From the NCBI RefSeq assembly GCF_001425325.1, contig NZ_LMEH01000001.1:258361-322360 (forward strand): a stretch of DNA of 64,000 nt, written 5' to 3'. Below, piece after piece: positions 36,008 through 44,686 of the stretch. Both the position numbers and the translations under genes were made by a program. A model generated the notes under the pieces. It did no database searches. It was not told the DNA's origin and saw only the letters and a program-made list of their open reading frames with translations. The first letter of the stretch is position 1. Every line of letters begins with the position of its first letter. This DNA comes from Leifsonia sp. Root1293 (lineage in GTDB: Bacteria; Actinomycetota; Actinomycetes; Actinomycetales; Microbacteriaceae).

Positions 36008-37204
36008 ATGGCGGCATCGCAGTTCGCCGACAGCGGCGCCGACCTCACGCTGGTCGGAATCCAGAAGCGGTTCCCGGGCTTCACGGCCATCGAGGACCTC
36101 AACCTCGAGATCCCAGCCGGGTCGTTCTTCGCCCTGCTCGGACCGAGCGGATGCGGCAAGACCACGACGCTCCGGCTCGTGGCGGGCCTCGAGGAACCGA
36201 CGGCCGGCCGCATCCTCATCGGCGGCAAGGACGTCACATCGACCAAGCCGCACCAGCGACCGGTGAACACGGTGTTCCAGAGCTACGCGCTGTTCCCGCA
36301 CATGACCATCCTGGAGAACGTCGCCTTCGGGTTGCGCCGTCGTAAGGTGTCCGACCCCGTCAGCCGCGCGCACGAGGCCCTCCGCCTCGTCGAGCTCGAC
36401 CACCTCGCCGCCCGCAAGCCGCAGCAGCTCTCCGGCGGTCAGCAGCAGCGGGTGGCGCTCGCCCGCGCCATCGTCAACCGGCCGGCACTGCTCCTGCTCG
36501 ACGAGCCCCTCGGCGCGCTCGACCTGAAGCTGCGCCGCCAGATGCAACTCGAGTTGAAGACCATCCAGGAGGAGGTCGGCCTGACCTTCCTGCACGTCAC
36601 GCACGACCAGGAGGAGGCCATGACCATGGCCGACACCGTCGCCGTGATGAACAAGGGCCAGATCGAGCAGATGGGAGCTCCCGAGGCCCTCTACGAACTG
36701 CCGCACACAGCGTTCGTGGCCAACTTCCTCGGTCAGTCCAACCTCTTCACCGGCAACGTCGTCGAGTCCACCTCGAGCGTCGTCGCTGTGGATGTCGCCG
36801 GCATCCGCGTCGCCGTCCCCGTCGCTCGCGCCCAGCGTCACACCGGCGCCGTCACGGTGGGTGTGCGCCCCGAGAAGCTGTCCATCCACCGTGATGCCCC
36901 CGCAGCGGATTCCGGCACGAACATCCTCGGCCCCGGCCGGGTCATCGATGTGTCGTTCTCGGGGGTGAGCACGCAGTACCTCGTCGCCATCCCCGGTGCC
37001 GGAACGATCGTGGTCTTCTCGCAGAACCGCGAGTTCGGCCCGATCTCGCACGTCGGCGATGACGTCTGGATCAGCTGGAACGTCGAGCACTCCTTCGGGC
37101 TGGCCGATGTGCCCGACGAGGTGCAGCGCTTCGCCGGTGACACCGACACCAAGTCCATCGCGGCGCAGCGTCGCGAGGCGCTCATCGCCGAGCTCGAGGA
37201 CTAG
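36008..37204 (+). CDS. potA: Spermidine/putrescine ABC transporter ATP-binding protein
   Basis: From ATG 36008, three bases after the potD-like stop, the product is 398 residues. Walker A is LLGPSGCGKTTTLR (about residues 42-55), the signature is LSGGQQQRVALARA, Walker B is LLLLDEPLGALDLKLR, and the H-loop is LHVTHDQEEAM. A C-terminal TOBE domain (about 290-370) is typical of the polyamine/Fe/CUT1 importer group. It powers the importer from the cytoplasm. The longer open frame from 34925 is a shadow of the preceding gene in another frame. Confidence 0.94.
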   Translation: MAASQFADSGADLTLVGIQKRFPGFTAIEDLNLEIPAGSFFALLGPSGCGKTTTLRLVAGLEEPTAGRILIGGKDVTSTKPHQRPVNTVFQSYALFPHMTILENVAFGLRRRKVSDPVSRAHEALRLVELDHLAARKPQQLSGGQQQRVALARAIVNRPALLLLDEPLGALDLKLRRQMQLELKTIQEEVGLTFLHVTHDQEEAMTMADTVAVMNKGQIEQMGAPEALYELPHTAFVANFLGQSNLFTGNVVESTSSVVAVDVAGIRVAVPVARAQRHTGAVTVGVRPEKLSIHRDAPAADSGTNILGPGRVIDVSFSGVSTQYLVAIPGAGTIVVFSQNREFGPISHVGDDVWISWNVEHSFGLADVPDEVQRFAGDTDTKSIAAQRREALIAELED

Positions 37205-37213
37205 GGAGCGACC

Positions 37214-38128
37214 GTGGCCTTCGCCGCATTCTCCAGCACGTCCGTCGCCGCAGAGCCGGCGCCGCGCAAGAAGAGTCGCATCGCGCTGTTCCTGCTGCTC
37301 CCCGGCATCCTGTACCTGGTGCTGTTCTTCCTGACACCTCTCGTGTCGCTCGTGCTCACCTCACTGCAGGCGCCCCGGGAGTTCGGCGACATCGGCCAGT
37401 ACGACTACGCCTTCAACTGGCAGAACTACGTGCAGGTGGTCGAGGCCTACTGGCCTCACATCCTGCGCTCGTTCGGCTACGCCCTCGCGGCCACGGTCTT
37501 CGCGCTGGCGTTCAGCTATCCGCTGGCCTACTTCATCGGCGTCAAGGCCAGGCGCTGGCCGCTGCTGCAGAGCCTGATGCTCGTGCTGGTCATCGCACCG
37601 TTCTTCATCAGCTTCCTGCTGCGCACGCTGGCCTGGAAGCAGCTCCTCTCCGATGAGTCCTTCGTGATCACCAGCCTGAAGGCCCTGTCGCTGATGGCTC
37701 CGGACGCCCATTTCACCGGCACGCCGGCCGCGGTCATCTTCGGTCTGACGTACAACTTCATCCCGTTCATGACGCTGCCGCTGTTCACGACCCTCGAGCG
37801 GCTCGACACCCGCTACCTCGAGGCGGGCAGCGACCTCTACGCCAGCCCGTTCCAGGTCTTCCGCAAGGTGACCATCCCGCTCTCGATGCCGGGCATCGTG
37901 GCGGGCACGCTGCTGACCTTCATCCCGGCGGCCGGCGACTACGTGAACGCCAGCCGTGACTTCCTCGGAGGGGCCGACACGCAGATGATCGGCAACGTCA
38001 TCGAGGCCAACTTCCTGGTGCTGCAGAACTATCCGGCTGCTGCGGCACTCTCGATCATCCTGATGACCGTCATCCTCGTGATGGTCGGCGTCTACGTGAA
38101 GCGAAGCGGAACGGAGGAACTCCTGTGA
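37214..38128 (+). CDS. potB: Spermidine/putrescine ABC transporter permease 1
   Basis: The 304-residue protein starts at GTG 37214 behind AGGGAG. Six membrane helices are visible, and the permease coupling motif is YLEAGSDLYASPFQVFRKVTIPLSMPGI, matching the EAA loop of PotB/PotH. It forms the membrane channel with the next gene. Its stop overlaps the start of the potC-like gene by four bases. Confidence 0.92.
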   Translation: MAFAAFSSTSVAAEPAPRKKSRIALFLLLPGILYLVLFFLTPLVSLVLTSLQAPREFGDIGQYDYAFNWQNYVQVVEAYWPHILRSFGYALAATVFALAFSYPLAYFIGVKARRWPLLQSLMLVLVIAPFFISFLLRTLAWKQLLSDESFVITSLKALSLMAPDAHFTGTPAAVIFGLTYNFIPFMTLPLFTTLERLDTRYLEAGSDLYASPFQVFRKVTIPLSMPGIVAGTLLTFIPAAGDYVNASRDFLGGADTQMIGNVIEANFLVLQNYPAAAALSIILMTVILVMVGVYVKRSGTEELL

Positions 38129-39024
38129 GCGGTGAGGGACAGGCGGGCACCGTCGTCGCGGGCCTCTTCGAGACCGAGAACGCCGAGACGGCCTCGCGCG
38201 CGCCGTTGCCGCGGGCGCGGCGATTCTCGCCGAGCAGCTGGATCCTGCCCGTCTATGCGATCCTGGCGTTCATCTTCCTGCTGATCCCGATCGCGTACAC
38301 GTTCATCTTCAGCTTCAACGACTCCCTCAAGTCGAACATCTCCTGGCGGGGCTTCACCTTCGACAAGTGGCTGAACGTCTGCGCCGTGCAGAACGGCGCG
38401 GTCTGCGAGGCCTTCGGAAACAGCATCGTGATCGGCGTCGTCGCCACGATCGTCGCGACGGTCCTCGGCACCATGATCGCCATCGCGATCGTGCGGTACA
38501 GGTTCCGCGCCCGGTCGGGGATCAGCCTGCTGCTGTTCCTCCCGATGGCGACCCCCGAGGTCGTGCTGGGTGCGGGTCTCGCTGCCCAGTTCCTCGCCTT
38601 CGGGGTCCCGAAGGACATGCTCACGATCATCCTGGCCCACACGATGTTCTGCATCAGCTTCGTCGTCGTGACGGTGAAGGCCCGCGTCGCGAGCCTGGAT
38701 CCGGCGCTCGAGGAGGCCGGTCGCGACCTCTACGGCTCGCCGACCCAGGTGTTTCTGCGGGTCACGTTCCCGCTGCTGCTCCCCGGCATCATCGCGGCCG
38801 CCCTGCTCTCATTCGCGCTGAGCTTCGACGACTTCATCATCACGAACTTCAACTCGGGCTCCGTGATGACCTTCCCGAAGTACATCTACATCTCGGCGTC
38901 ACGCGGCATCCCGGCGGAGGCGAACGTCATCGCGTCGGCCGTGTTCCTGTTCGCGATAGCGCTCGTGCTCGTCGCCCAGATCTCGCAGGCCGCCAAGCGG
39001 AGGAAGCTCGCGAAGCAGGAGTAG
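38125..39024 (+). CDS. potC: Spermidine/putrescine ABC transporter permease 2
   Basis: The 299-residue protein starts at GTG 38125 (GTGA overlap). After a variable 30-residue N-terminus there are six membrane helices and the EAA loop EEAGRDLYGSPTQVFLRVTFPLLLPGI, followed by FALSFDDFIITNFNSG, which is characteristic of PotC/PotI. Last gene of the transporter operon; the next gene on the other strand (asparaginase) is convergent. Confidence 0.92.
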   Translation: MSGEGQAGTVVAGLFETENAETASRAPLPRARRFSPSSWILPVYAILAFIFLLIPIAYTFIFSFNDSLKSNISWRGFTFDKWLNVCAVQNGAVCEAFGNSIVIGVVATIVATVLGTMIAIAIVRYRFRARSGISLLLFLPMATPEVVLGAGLAAQFLAFGVPKDMLTIILAHTMFCISFVVVTVKARVASLDPALEEAGRDLYGSPTQVFLRVTFPLLLPGIIAAALLSFALSFDDFIITNFNSGSVMTFPKYIYISASRGIPAEANVIASAVFLFAIALVLVAQISQAAKRRKLAKQE

Positions 39025-39044
39025 AGGCAAGAGCGATGGGTCGG

Positions 39045-40034
39045 CTAGACGGTCGCGCGGATGCGCCCGACCCGGCCGGCTCCGCCCGTCACCCAGAGGT
39101 CCAGCTCCTCGAGCACCGGTGCGACGGCGTCGGCGTCGAGCGCTCCCGCCTGCACCAGGAGCCGGAGTGCGACCGCGTGCACGACGCGGGTGTTCCCGTC
39201 GAGCACCTTGGCCGCGACAGTTGTCCCGTCTGGCGCCGTCATGACGATGCTGCCTTCGGCTCCGTACTTGGAGAAGACGCCGAGACGCTCGATCGTGATG
39301 GAGTCGCCGAGCCCGGGGCCGGCGATGACCCACGGATGCTCCCGCACGGCCTCCGTCAGTGCTCCGGCCTCGCGGTAGATGGCGAACGGCGACGACGGCG
39401 TCGACGTCGTGACGCGCTGGATGCCGCGGGCGAGTGCCGTGAGCGAGATCGCGTGCACGGGAGCACCGCATCCGTCGATCCCGGTGGCTGCCGGTCGTTC
39501 GCCCGTGAAGCGCTCGACGATGTCGAGGATGCGCTTCTGCAGCGGATGCTCCATGTCGAGGTAGCCCTCGAGCGGCCAGCCGTTCGCCGCGCACGCCGCG
39601 AGCATGGCGGCGTGCTTGCCCGAGCAGTTCATGTACAGCGGCGACTTCGCTCCGTTGGCGCGCACCACGGCGTCGCGTGCAGCGACGTCCTGCGGGTAGG
39701 CCTCAGGGCAGGCCAGAGCCGACTCGGGGACGCCGGCTCTGGCGAGCACGCCGCGCACGAGGTCGACGTGGCGAGCCGTGCCCGAATGGCTCGCCGTGGC
39801 GATGGCGGCGTCGGTTCCGCGCAGGGTGACCCCGCTCGACATGACGGCGACGGCCTGGAACGGCTTCAGTGCGGAGCGGGGGAACACCGGTGACGCGATG
39901 TCTCCGACAGTGCGAACGATGTCACCGGCGGGGGAGATCACGACGGCTGAACCGGCGTGACGGGACTCGATGAATCCGCTGCGCTCGACCACGGCCACCT
40001 CGACCGAGTCCTCGACCTGGAATGTCTCCGTCAC
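39045..40034 (-). CDS. Asparaginase, PF06089 (R. etli type II) family
   Basis: From GTG 40034 the product is 329 residues. The motifs SALKPFQAVAVM, ATASHSGTARHVDLVRG, NCSGKHAAMLAAC and DGCGAPVHAISLTALA match the serine-hydrolase-like asparaginase family first known from Rhizobium etli, not the classical AnsA/AnsB fold. It would turn asparagine into aspartate and ammonia. It starts two bases after the gabT stop and is in the same operon. The longer frame from 40643 overlaps gabT in another frame and was not used. Confidence 0.88.
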   Translation of the reverse strand: MTETFQVEDSVEVAVVERSGFIESRHAGSAVVISPAGDIVRTVGDIASPVFPRSALKPFQAVAVMSSGVTLRGTDAAIATASHSGTARHVDLVRGVLARAGVPESALACPEAYPQDVAARDAVVRANGAKSPLYMNCSGKHAAMLAACAANGWPLEGYLDMEHPLQKRILDIVERFTGERPAATGIDGCGAPVHAISLTALARGIQRVTTSTPSSPFAIYREAGALTEAVREHPWVIAGPGLGDSITIERLGVFSKYGAEGSIVMTAPDGTTVAAKVLDGNTRVVHAVALRLLVQAGALDADAVAPVLEELDLWVTGGAGRVGRIRATV

Positions 40035-40036
40035 GA

Positions 40037-41398
40037 TCAGGACAGCCGGGCGAGAGCGGCGTCGAGCACGGACAGGCCGTCGGCGATGAGCTCGTCGGTG
40101 ACGGCCAGGCTGGGCAGGAAGCGGAGCACGTTGCCGTAGGTGCCCGCGCTCAGGAACAGCACGCCCTGCTGCGCCGCGTAGCTGGTGATCTCGCTGACGG
40201 CGGCCGCGTTCGGCTCCTTCGTCGTCTCCCCGGTGCCGGGTTGCACGAGTTCGATCGCGATCATGGCTCCGTGGCCCCTGATCTCGCCGATGATGTCGTA
40301 GGTCGACGCCAGCTTCTGCAGGCCGGCGACGAGGGTCTTCTCGATGCGCTCGCCCTCGGCGAGCAGACCGTTGTTCTCGATGGCCTCGAACACCGCGACA
40401 GCGGCGGCGCAGGCGACGGGGTTGCCGCCGAACGTGCCGCCGAGTCCGCCGGGCTGCGCCGCGTCCATGATCTCGGCGCGGCCGGTGACCGCGGCGAGCG
40501 GCAGGCCGCCGGCGATGCCCTTGGCCGTGAGCACCAGGTCGGGCTCGAGGCCGAAGTGCTCGCTCGCGTAGTAGCGCCCGGTCCTGGCCATCCCCGACTG
40601 GATCTCGTCGGCGATGAGGACGACGCCGTTGGCCGTGCACCACTCCTGCAGCGCGGGCAGATAGCCGTCGGCCGGAACCATGAATCCGCCCTCGCCCTGG
40701 ATGGGCTCGACGACCAGGCAGGCCAGGTCCGATGCTCCGACGACCTTCTCGAGCCAGGAGGTGGTGCGGGCAGCGGCCTCGGACCCGCTGAGGCCGTCGT
40801 GATAGGGGTAGGAGCTCGGCGCGTGGTAGACGTCACCGGCGAGCGGACCGAATCCGGTCGCATACGGCATGGCCTTGTAGTTCATCGCCATCGTCAGGTT
40901 GGTGCGGCCGTGGTACGCGTGATCGAGAACGGCGACGGCGCGGCGTCCGGTGTACTTGCGGGCGATCTTGACGCCGTTCTCGACGGCTTCAGCGCCCGAG
41001 TTGACGAGCACGCTCTTCTTGGCCCAGTCGCCGGGAGTGTGCTCGGCGAGCAGCTCGGCCACGCGCACGTACTCCTCGTAGGGCGTGATCGTGAAGAGGG
41101 TGTGGATGACGTCCTGCAGCTGACCGGCGGCGGCGGCGACCACGCTCGCCTCGGTGTGGCCGACCGTCGTCACGCCGATGCCGGCGCCGAAGTCGATGAA
41201 CCTGTTGCCGTCGACGTCCACGAGGATGGCGCCGTTGGCCTTCTCGATGTAGACGGGGAGGGTGGAGGAGACTCCGGATGAGACCACGGCCAGGCGTCGG
41301 GCGTGCAGTTCCCGGGACTTCGGGCCGGGAACGGCGGTGACGATGCTGCGCTCCTGCGGAACGGCGGTGGCCGGGGTGTCGAGAGAGGTGAAAGTCAT
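40037..41398 (-). CDS. gabT: 4-aminobutyrate--2-oxoglutarate transaminase
   Basis: The 453-residue class III aminotransferase matches GabT closely: GAILVDVDGNRFIDFGAGIGVTTVGH near the start, the phosphate-binding VLVNSGAEAVENGVKIAR, LVVEPIQGEGGF, LIADEIQSGMARTG, and the PLP lysine Lys293 in LTAKGIAGGLP. It converts 4-aminobutyrate to succinate semialdehyde. Its place next to the pot genes suggests breakdown of putrescine through 4-aminobutyrate; no succinate-semialdehyde dehydrogenase (gabD) is in the window. Confidence 0.95.
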   Translation of the reverse strand: MTFTSLDTPATAVPQERSIVTAVPGPKSRELHARRLAVVSSGVSSTLPVYIEKANGAILVDVDGNRFIDFGAGIGVTTVGHTEASVVAAAAGQLQDVIHTLFTITPYEEYVRVAELLAEHTPGDWAKKSVLVNSGAEAVENGVKIARKYTGRRAVAVLDHAYHGRTNLTMAMNYKAMPYATGFGPLAGDVYHAPSSYPYHDGLSGSEAAARTTSWLEKVVGASDLACLVVEPIQGEGGFMVPADGYLPALQEWCTANGVVLIADEIQSGMARTGRYYASEHFGLEPDLVLTAKGIAGGLPLAAVTGRAEIMDAAQPGGLGGTFGGNPVACAAAVAVFEAIENNGLLAEGERIEKTLVAGLQKLASTYDIIGEIRGHGAMIAIELVQPGTGETTKEPNAAAVSEITSYAAQQGVLFLSAGTYGNVLRFLPSLAVTDELIADGLSVLDAALARLS

Positions 41399-41461
41399 GG
41401 TGCGTCCAGCTTATCCTCGACGAGGAGACAGCCAGCAGGCACGTCGAACGGAGCTCACGCC

Positions 41462-41935
41462 ATGGATTTCGATCACCACTACGCCGTCACCGTCGACTGG
41501 CAGGGCGACCGGGGGACCGGAACGAGCGGCTACAGGGAGTACGGGCGCGAGCACCTCGTGGCTGCATCCGGCAAGCCGCCGATCGACGGGTCGGCCGACC
41601 CGGCCTTCCGCGGCGACCCGGCCCGCTGGAACCCCGAGGAGATGCTGCTCGCCGCGCTGGCCCAGTGCCACATGCTGTCCTACCTGCACGTCGCCGTCGC
41701 TCACGGCGTCGTCGTGACGGGCTACTCGGATGCCGCCGTCGGCTCGATGCGCCAGACGCACGACGGAGGCGGTCACTTCACGAGCGTCACGCTGCGGCCT
41801 CGGGTGGAGGTGGCCGACCCCGCGATGATCGAGCTCGCGGCGAGCCTGCATCGCGAGGCCTCGGAGAAGTGCTTCATCGCGGCGTCGGTCAACTTCCCCG
41901 TGGGTCACGAACCCGAGACGCGCGGCCGCAGCTGA
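41462..41935 (+). CDS. OsmC family peroxiredoxin-like protein
   Basis: From ATG 41462 the product is 157 residues. The family pattern is clear: PSxNPEEMLLAALAQCHMLSYLH here as ARWNPEEMLLAALAQC, with the first redox cysteine, and the second in SEKCFIAASVNFPV. Active OsmC/Ohr enzymes reduce organic hydroperoxides with these two cysteines. The opening DHHYAVTVDWQGDRG is typical of the YhfA/OsmC-like branch. Divergent from gabT, with its own short leader (CGGAGC). Confidence 0.88.
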   Translation: MDFDHHYAVTVDWQGDRGTGTSGYREYGREHLVAASGKPPIDGSADPAFRGDPARWNPEEMLLAALAQCHMLSYLHVAVAHGVVVTGYSDAAVGSMRQTHDGGGHFTSVTLRPRVEVADPAMIELAASLHREASEKCFIAASVNFPVGHEPETRGRS

Positions 41936-42165
41936 GCCGAGTGCCGTGCCCGGGTGGCCTCGTGCGCCGCGTCGGCCTGGTCGGCCAGGGCCGCTGCCTC
42001 GTCCTGCATGGCCCAGCGGTGGATGGCGGCCGCCCACCGACCGTCGCGCTCGAGAGGTTCCAGTTCGGCTGCATCGCGCAGCTGCTGGTGGCGCAGGCTC
42101 TCGTCGTCATTGCTGTGGTCGAGGATCCGCACGTCGCGGGTCGACCAGAGGATGAGGGGATTCAT
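41905..42165 (-). CDS. Small hypothetical protein
   Basis: The 86-residue frame starts at ATG 42165, with GGAG nine bases before it, and reads MNPLILWSTRDVRILDHSND followed by a helical, Ala/Glu/Gln-rich segment. Its 3' end overlaps the convergent OsmC gene by 31 bases. No family is recognised. The start with a ribosome site, the amphipathic composition and the AT-rich divergent promoter region shared with the CGNR gene favour a real gene. Confidence 0.5.
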   Translation of the reverse strand: MNPLILWSTRDVRILDHSNDDESLRHQQLRDAAELEPLERDGRWAAAIHRWAMQDEAAALADQADAAHEATRARHSAQLRPRVSGS

Positions 42166-42212
42166 GGTGGTGAGCTCCGTTGCGTCCGTCGGTCCGCGAG
42201 GGACCGAGTTGA

Positions 42213-42255
42213 ATAACCGGCTATAGCGAATTGATAGTTACGACGGTACCGTAAC
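42213..42255. promoter_or_regulatory. Dyads in the CGNR / small-protein divergent region
   Basis: GTTACG (42237-42242) and CGTAAC (42250-42255) form a perfect 6-base inverted repeat around a 7-base centre, and ATAACCGGCTAT (42213-42224) is a 12-base dyad with one mismatched pair. The first lies at -43 to -25 of the presumed leaderless CGNR start, over its -35 region, a position suited to repression. Confidence 0.35.
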
Positions 42256-42267
42256 CAGTATTCGATG

Positions 42268-42273
42268 TACAGT
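42268..42273 (+). promoter_or_regulatory. -10 box of leaderless CGNR gene
   Basis: TACAGT stands exactly six bases before the ATG at 42280 and no ribosome site is present in the gap. Confidence 0.45.
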
Positions 42274-42279
42274 GGTTAG

Positions 42280-42774
42280 ATGACGGATGGCGGGAATGTG
42301 CTGACAGCTGACGGTTCCGGCTCGGTCGGGCTCGAGGACCTGGTGGTCGATTTCCTCAACACCCTCGATGTCGAGGACGCGACCGATGAGCTGGCCACCG
42401 AGGACGGTCTCCAGTCGTGGGCGGCGGGCCGGGGACTGCTCCCCGGCGAGCTCGCCGAGGTGCGCTCGCTGCGCGACGCACTCCGCGCCGTCGCGAGCGG
42501 TGAGGACGCTGAGCTCACCGGAGTGCCCGTGCGCATCGGCGTCTCCGCCCGTTCAGTGGCCCTTACGCCCGAGACTGTGACCCAGGCCGTGCTGGCCAAC
42601 GCGGCGGTGCTGGGCATCCAGGGAAAGCTCGGTCGGGTGAAGCTCTGCTCGGCGCATGACTGCGCCTGGGCCTTCTACGACCGCTCGCGCAACGGATCGC
42701 GCACGTGGTGCGAGATGGGAGTGTGCGGGAACCGGGCGAAGGCGCGCACCTTCCGGGCGCGCGCCTCTCGCTGA
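42280..42774 (+). CDS. CGNR zinc-finger transcription factor (short ABATE protein)
   Basis: The 164-residue protein ends with a CGNR zinc finger whose four cysteines are Cys123, Cys128, Cys144 and Cys149 (KLCSAHDCAWAFYDRS and WCEMGVCGNRAKAR). The N-terminal part (VDFLNTLDVED, then LRDALRAVASG) is a shortened version of the ABATE domain that usually precedes it. Such proteins are proposed stress-linked transcription regulators. It probably controls itself or the divergent small gene through the dyads upstream. Confidence 0.88.
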   Translation: MTDGGNVLTADGSGSVGLEDLVVDFLNTLDVEDATDELATEDGLQSWAAGRGLLPGELAEVRSLRDALRAVASGEDAELTGVPVRIGVSARSVALTPETVTQAVLANAAVLGIQGKLGRVKLCSAHDCAWAFYDRSRNGSRTWCEMGVCGNRAKARTFRARASR

Positions 42775-42824
42775 TGACCGCGAACGTCGTTCGGGCCTCA
42801 CCGAGCGGAGCGTGCGCGTGACAC

Positions 42825-43829
42825 TCAGCGGGCCTCGACATCCTCCACGTCGTCGAGCACCCAGCGCGGGGAAGCGCACGGCTGCCCGCCGACCAGGTTG
42901 GCGCAGGGGCCGAAGACAGTCGGATACGGCTCGGTGTCGGGAGCTCCGAACCACTTCGAGTACAGCAGCCAGAAGTTGAGGTTGCCGTGTGTGGAGCATC
43001 CGTCACCCTCGCCCTTCAGGTCGGCCAGTGCCGCCTTGTTGGGCTGGTACGGCGTGTAGTTGTAGAGGTTCGCCGTCGCCTGGTTGACGACCTTCACCAC
43101 CGTCGACCCGCAGCCGGTGTCGGGGTTGAAGCCGACGGGGACCTCTCCGATCCTGAAGGCGCGATCGGGATGCTGCGTGTACTGCCGGAACTGCCAGGCG
43201 GCGTTGTACACCTGGTTGAAGAAGCCGAAGTACTTCTGGTCGCAGTCCGCGGTGTCCGGGCATCCGTAGCCCGTCGCCCTGAGGTAGCCCGAGGCGTTCG
43301 GCCTGGTGACCAGCGACTGCTCCTTCTGCAGGAGCACCAGCAGCACGCGCGGGCTGACACCGCAGGCTGCGGCGACCTTGGTGATGATGCGAGCTGCCGA
43401 CTCGTCCTGGCCGGGAAGGTAGGCATCGCAGTGGCCGCGCTCGACGGCCGCCTGGAAGGTGGTGTCCTGGGTGAAGTCCAGAAGACACGGCGAGTCGTCG
43501 CGCGGCTTGCACGGGGCGGAGTCGAGGAAGTCCTGCACCTGCTCCTCGGTCATGGCAGCGCTGTTGAAGAAGTTGTAGTCGCTGATGATGAGGCCGGGAT
43601 CGAAGTCGTCGCCGTCGGTCTGCTCCGCACCGACCGCGGCCGCGTAGAACGGATGCGACTGCGCCATCGCGAGAGTCGATGCACCCAGGCTCGCAGCCGG
43701 CCCCGCGGCGGCGTATCCGCCGGCCACGGCTCCGGGAGCGGGGGAGCCGGCGATGACGATGCCCGCCAGGACGACGGCGGCCACGACGGCGCCGATGCGG
43801 TGCAGGAGGGAGCGGGGCGGGCTGGTCAC
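42825..43829 (-). CDS. Conserved secreted protein of unknown function
   Basis: The 334-residue protein begins with a signal peptide (basic start, hydrophobic core about residues 12-32, then AGSPAPGAVAGG). The mature part has ten or more cysteines and the segments DPGLIISDYNFFNSAAMTEE, then VSPRVLLVLLQKEQSLVT, then GYGCPDTADCDQKYFGFFNQ and YNYTPYQPNKAAL. I recall relatives in other actinobacteria, sometimes labelled hemagglutinin, but no proven function. The LLVLLQKEQSLV segment looks like the helix carrying the catalytic Glu of lysozyme-type muramidases, so a cell-wall role is possible. A TATGGT box six bases upstream supports GTG 43829. Confidence 0.75.
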   Translation of the reverse strand: MTSPPRSLLHRIGAVVAAVVLAGIVIAGSPAPGAVAGGYAAAGPAASLGASTLAMAQSHPFYAAAVGAEQTDGDDFDPGLIISDYNFFNSAAMTEEQVQDFLDSAPCKPRDDSPCLLDFTQDTTFQAAVERGHCDAYLPGQDESAARIITKVAAACGVSPRVLLVLLQKEQSLVTRPNASGYLRATGYGCPDTADCDQKYFGFFNQVYNAAWQFRQYTQHPDRAFRIGEVPVGFNPDTGCGSTVVKVVNQATANLYNYTPYQPNKAALADLKGEGDGCSTHGNLNFWLLYSKWFGAPDTEPYPTVFGPCANLVGGQPCASPRWVLDDVEDVEAR

Positions 43830-43835
43830 CGTTCG

Positions 43836-43841
43836 ACCATA
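43836..43841 (-). promoter_or_regulatory. -10 box of leaderless secreted-protein gene
   Basis: On the minus strand TATGGT is six bases upstream of the GTG at 43829. Confidence 0.45.
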
Positions 43842-43863
43842 ACGGCGTCGGCTGACGGAAGAC

Positions 43864-44619
43864 TCAGCGACGCTCGCGGGGGAGCACGCGATCGACCAGC
43901 TTCGCGACGCCGTGCTGCGGCGACTCGTTGTAGGCGTTCGCCAGTTCCTGCCCGCTGAGGGAGTGGATGGCGGCCATGATCTCGTCCGTCGCGTGCCGTC
44001 TGGCCCGCCCGGAGTCCGGGTTTCCGTGCACGCTCAGGTCGAGCGGTTCGCCGAATGCCACGGTGAAGCGGTGCGGACGCGGGAACTTCGTGCCGACGGG
44101 CTGGATCTTGTCGGTGCCGAGGAGGCCGACGGGAACCACCGTCGCCCCCGTCGTGAGAGCGAGGAAGGCCACGCCGGTGCGGCCTTTGTAGAGTCTGCCG
44201 TCGAGGGAACGGGTTCCCTCCGGGTAGAGCGCGAAGGCCCCTCCGCTCTCGAGGATGCGCGTGCCGATCTCGAGTGACTCCTGGCCTGCGGCGCCGGCGC
44301 CGCGCTCGACGGGCACCACGCCGATCGAGGTGAACCACCGGCGCGTGATGGCGCCGCCGATGCCCGTGCCCTGGAAGTAGGTCGACTTGGCCATGAACTG
44401 CAGACGCCTCGGCGCGACGCTCGGAATGGCGATGCTGTCGATGAAGGAGAGGTGGTTGCTGGCGAAGATGACCGGTCCGGTGCGGGGGACGTTGGCGCGT
44501 CCGCTCACCCTCGGCCGGAAGTACAGCCAGACGATCGGCCACAGCAGGGCCTTGCAGAGTGCGTACACGAAGCCCGGCCGGTGAATCGGCTGCGGTGTCG
44601 TCGTGTCCTCGTCGGCCAT
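43864..44619 (-). CDS. 1-acyl-sn-glycerol-3-phosphate acyltransferase (PlsC family)
   Basis: From ATG 44619 the product is 251 residues. The acyltransferase motifs are present: NHLSFIDS (His and Asp four residues apart) and the glycerol-phosphate site ALYPEGTRS, with a hydrophobic N-terminal helix that ties it to the membrane. It transfers an acyl chain to lysophosphatidate or a related lipid in phospholipid synthesis. The longer frame beginning at 45417 is antisense to dxr and is not used. It is divergent from dxr. Confidence 0.92.
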   Translation of the reverse strand: MADEDTTTPQPIHRPGFVYALCKALLWPIVWLYFRPRVSGRANVPRTGPVIFASNHLSFIDSIAIPSVAPRRLQFMAKSTYFQGTGIGGAITRRWFTSIGVVPVERGAGAAGQESLEIGTRILESGGAFALYPEGTRSLDGRLYKGRTGVAFLALTTGATVVPVGLLGTDKIQPVGTKFPRPHRFTVAFGEPLDLSVHGNPDSGRARRHATDEIMAAIHSLSGQELANAYNESPQHGVAKLVDRVLPRERR

Positions 44620-44625
44620 CCGTTC

Positions 44626-44631
44626 ACCGTA
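44626..44631 (-). promoter_or_regulatory. -10 box of leaderless acyltransferase gene
   Basis: On the minus strand TACGGT is six bases before the ATG at 44619; no ribosome site is seen. Confidence 0.45.
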
Positions 44632-44673
44632 GTCGGAAATACATGCGCCGGTGAGCATGCGCCGGTGGCCGCG

Positions 44674-44679
44674 TAGAGT
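44674..44679 (+). promoter_or_regulatory. -10 box of leaderless dxr
   Basis: TAGAGT is seven bases before GTG 44687, which helped to choose this start over the in-frame GTG at 44678 and earlier codons. Confidence 0.4.
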
Positions 44680-44686
44680 GACGCAG

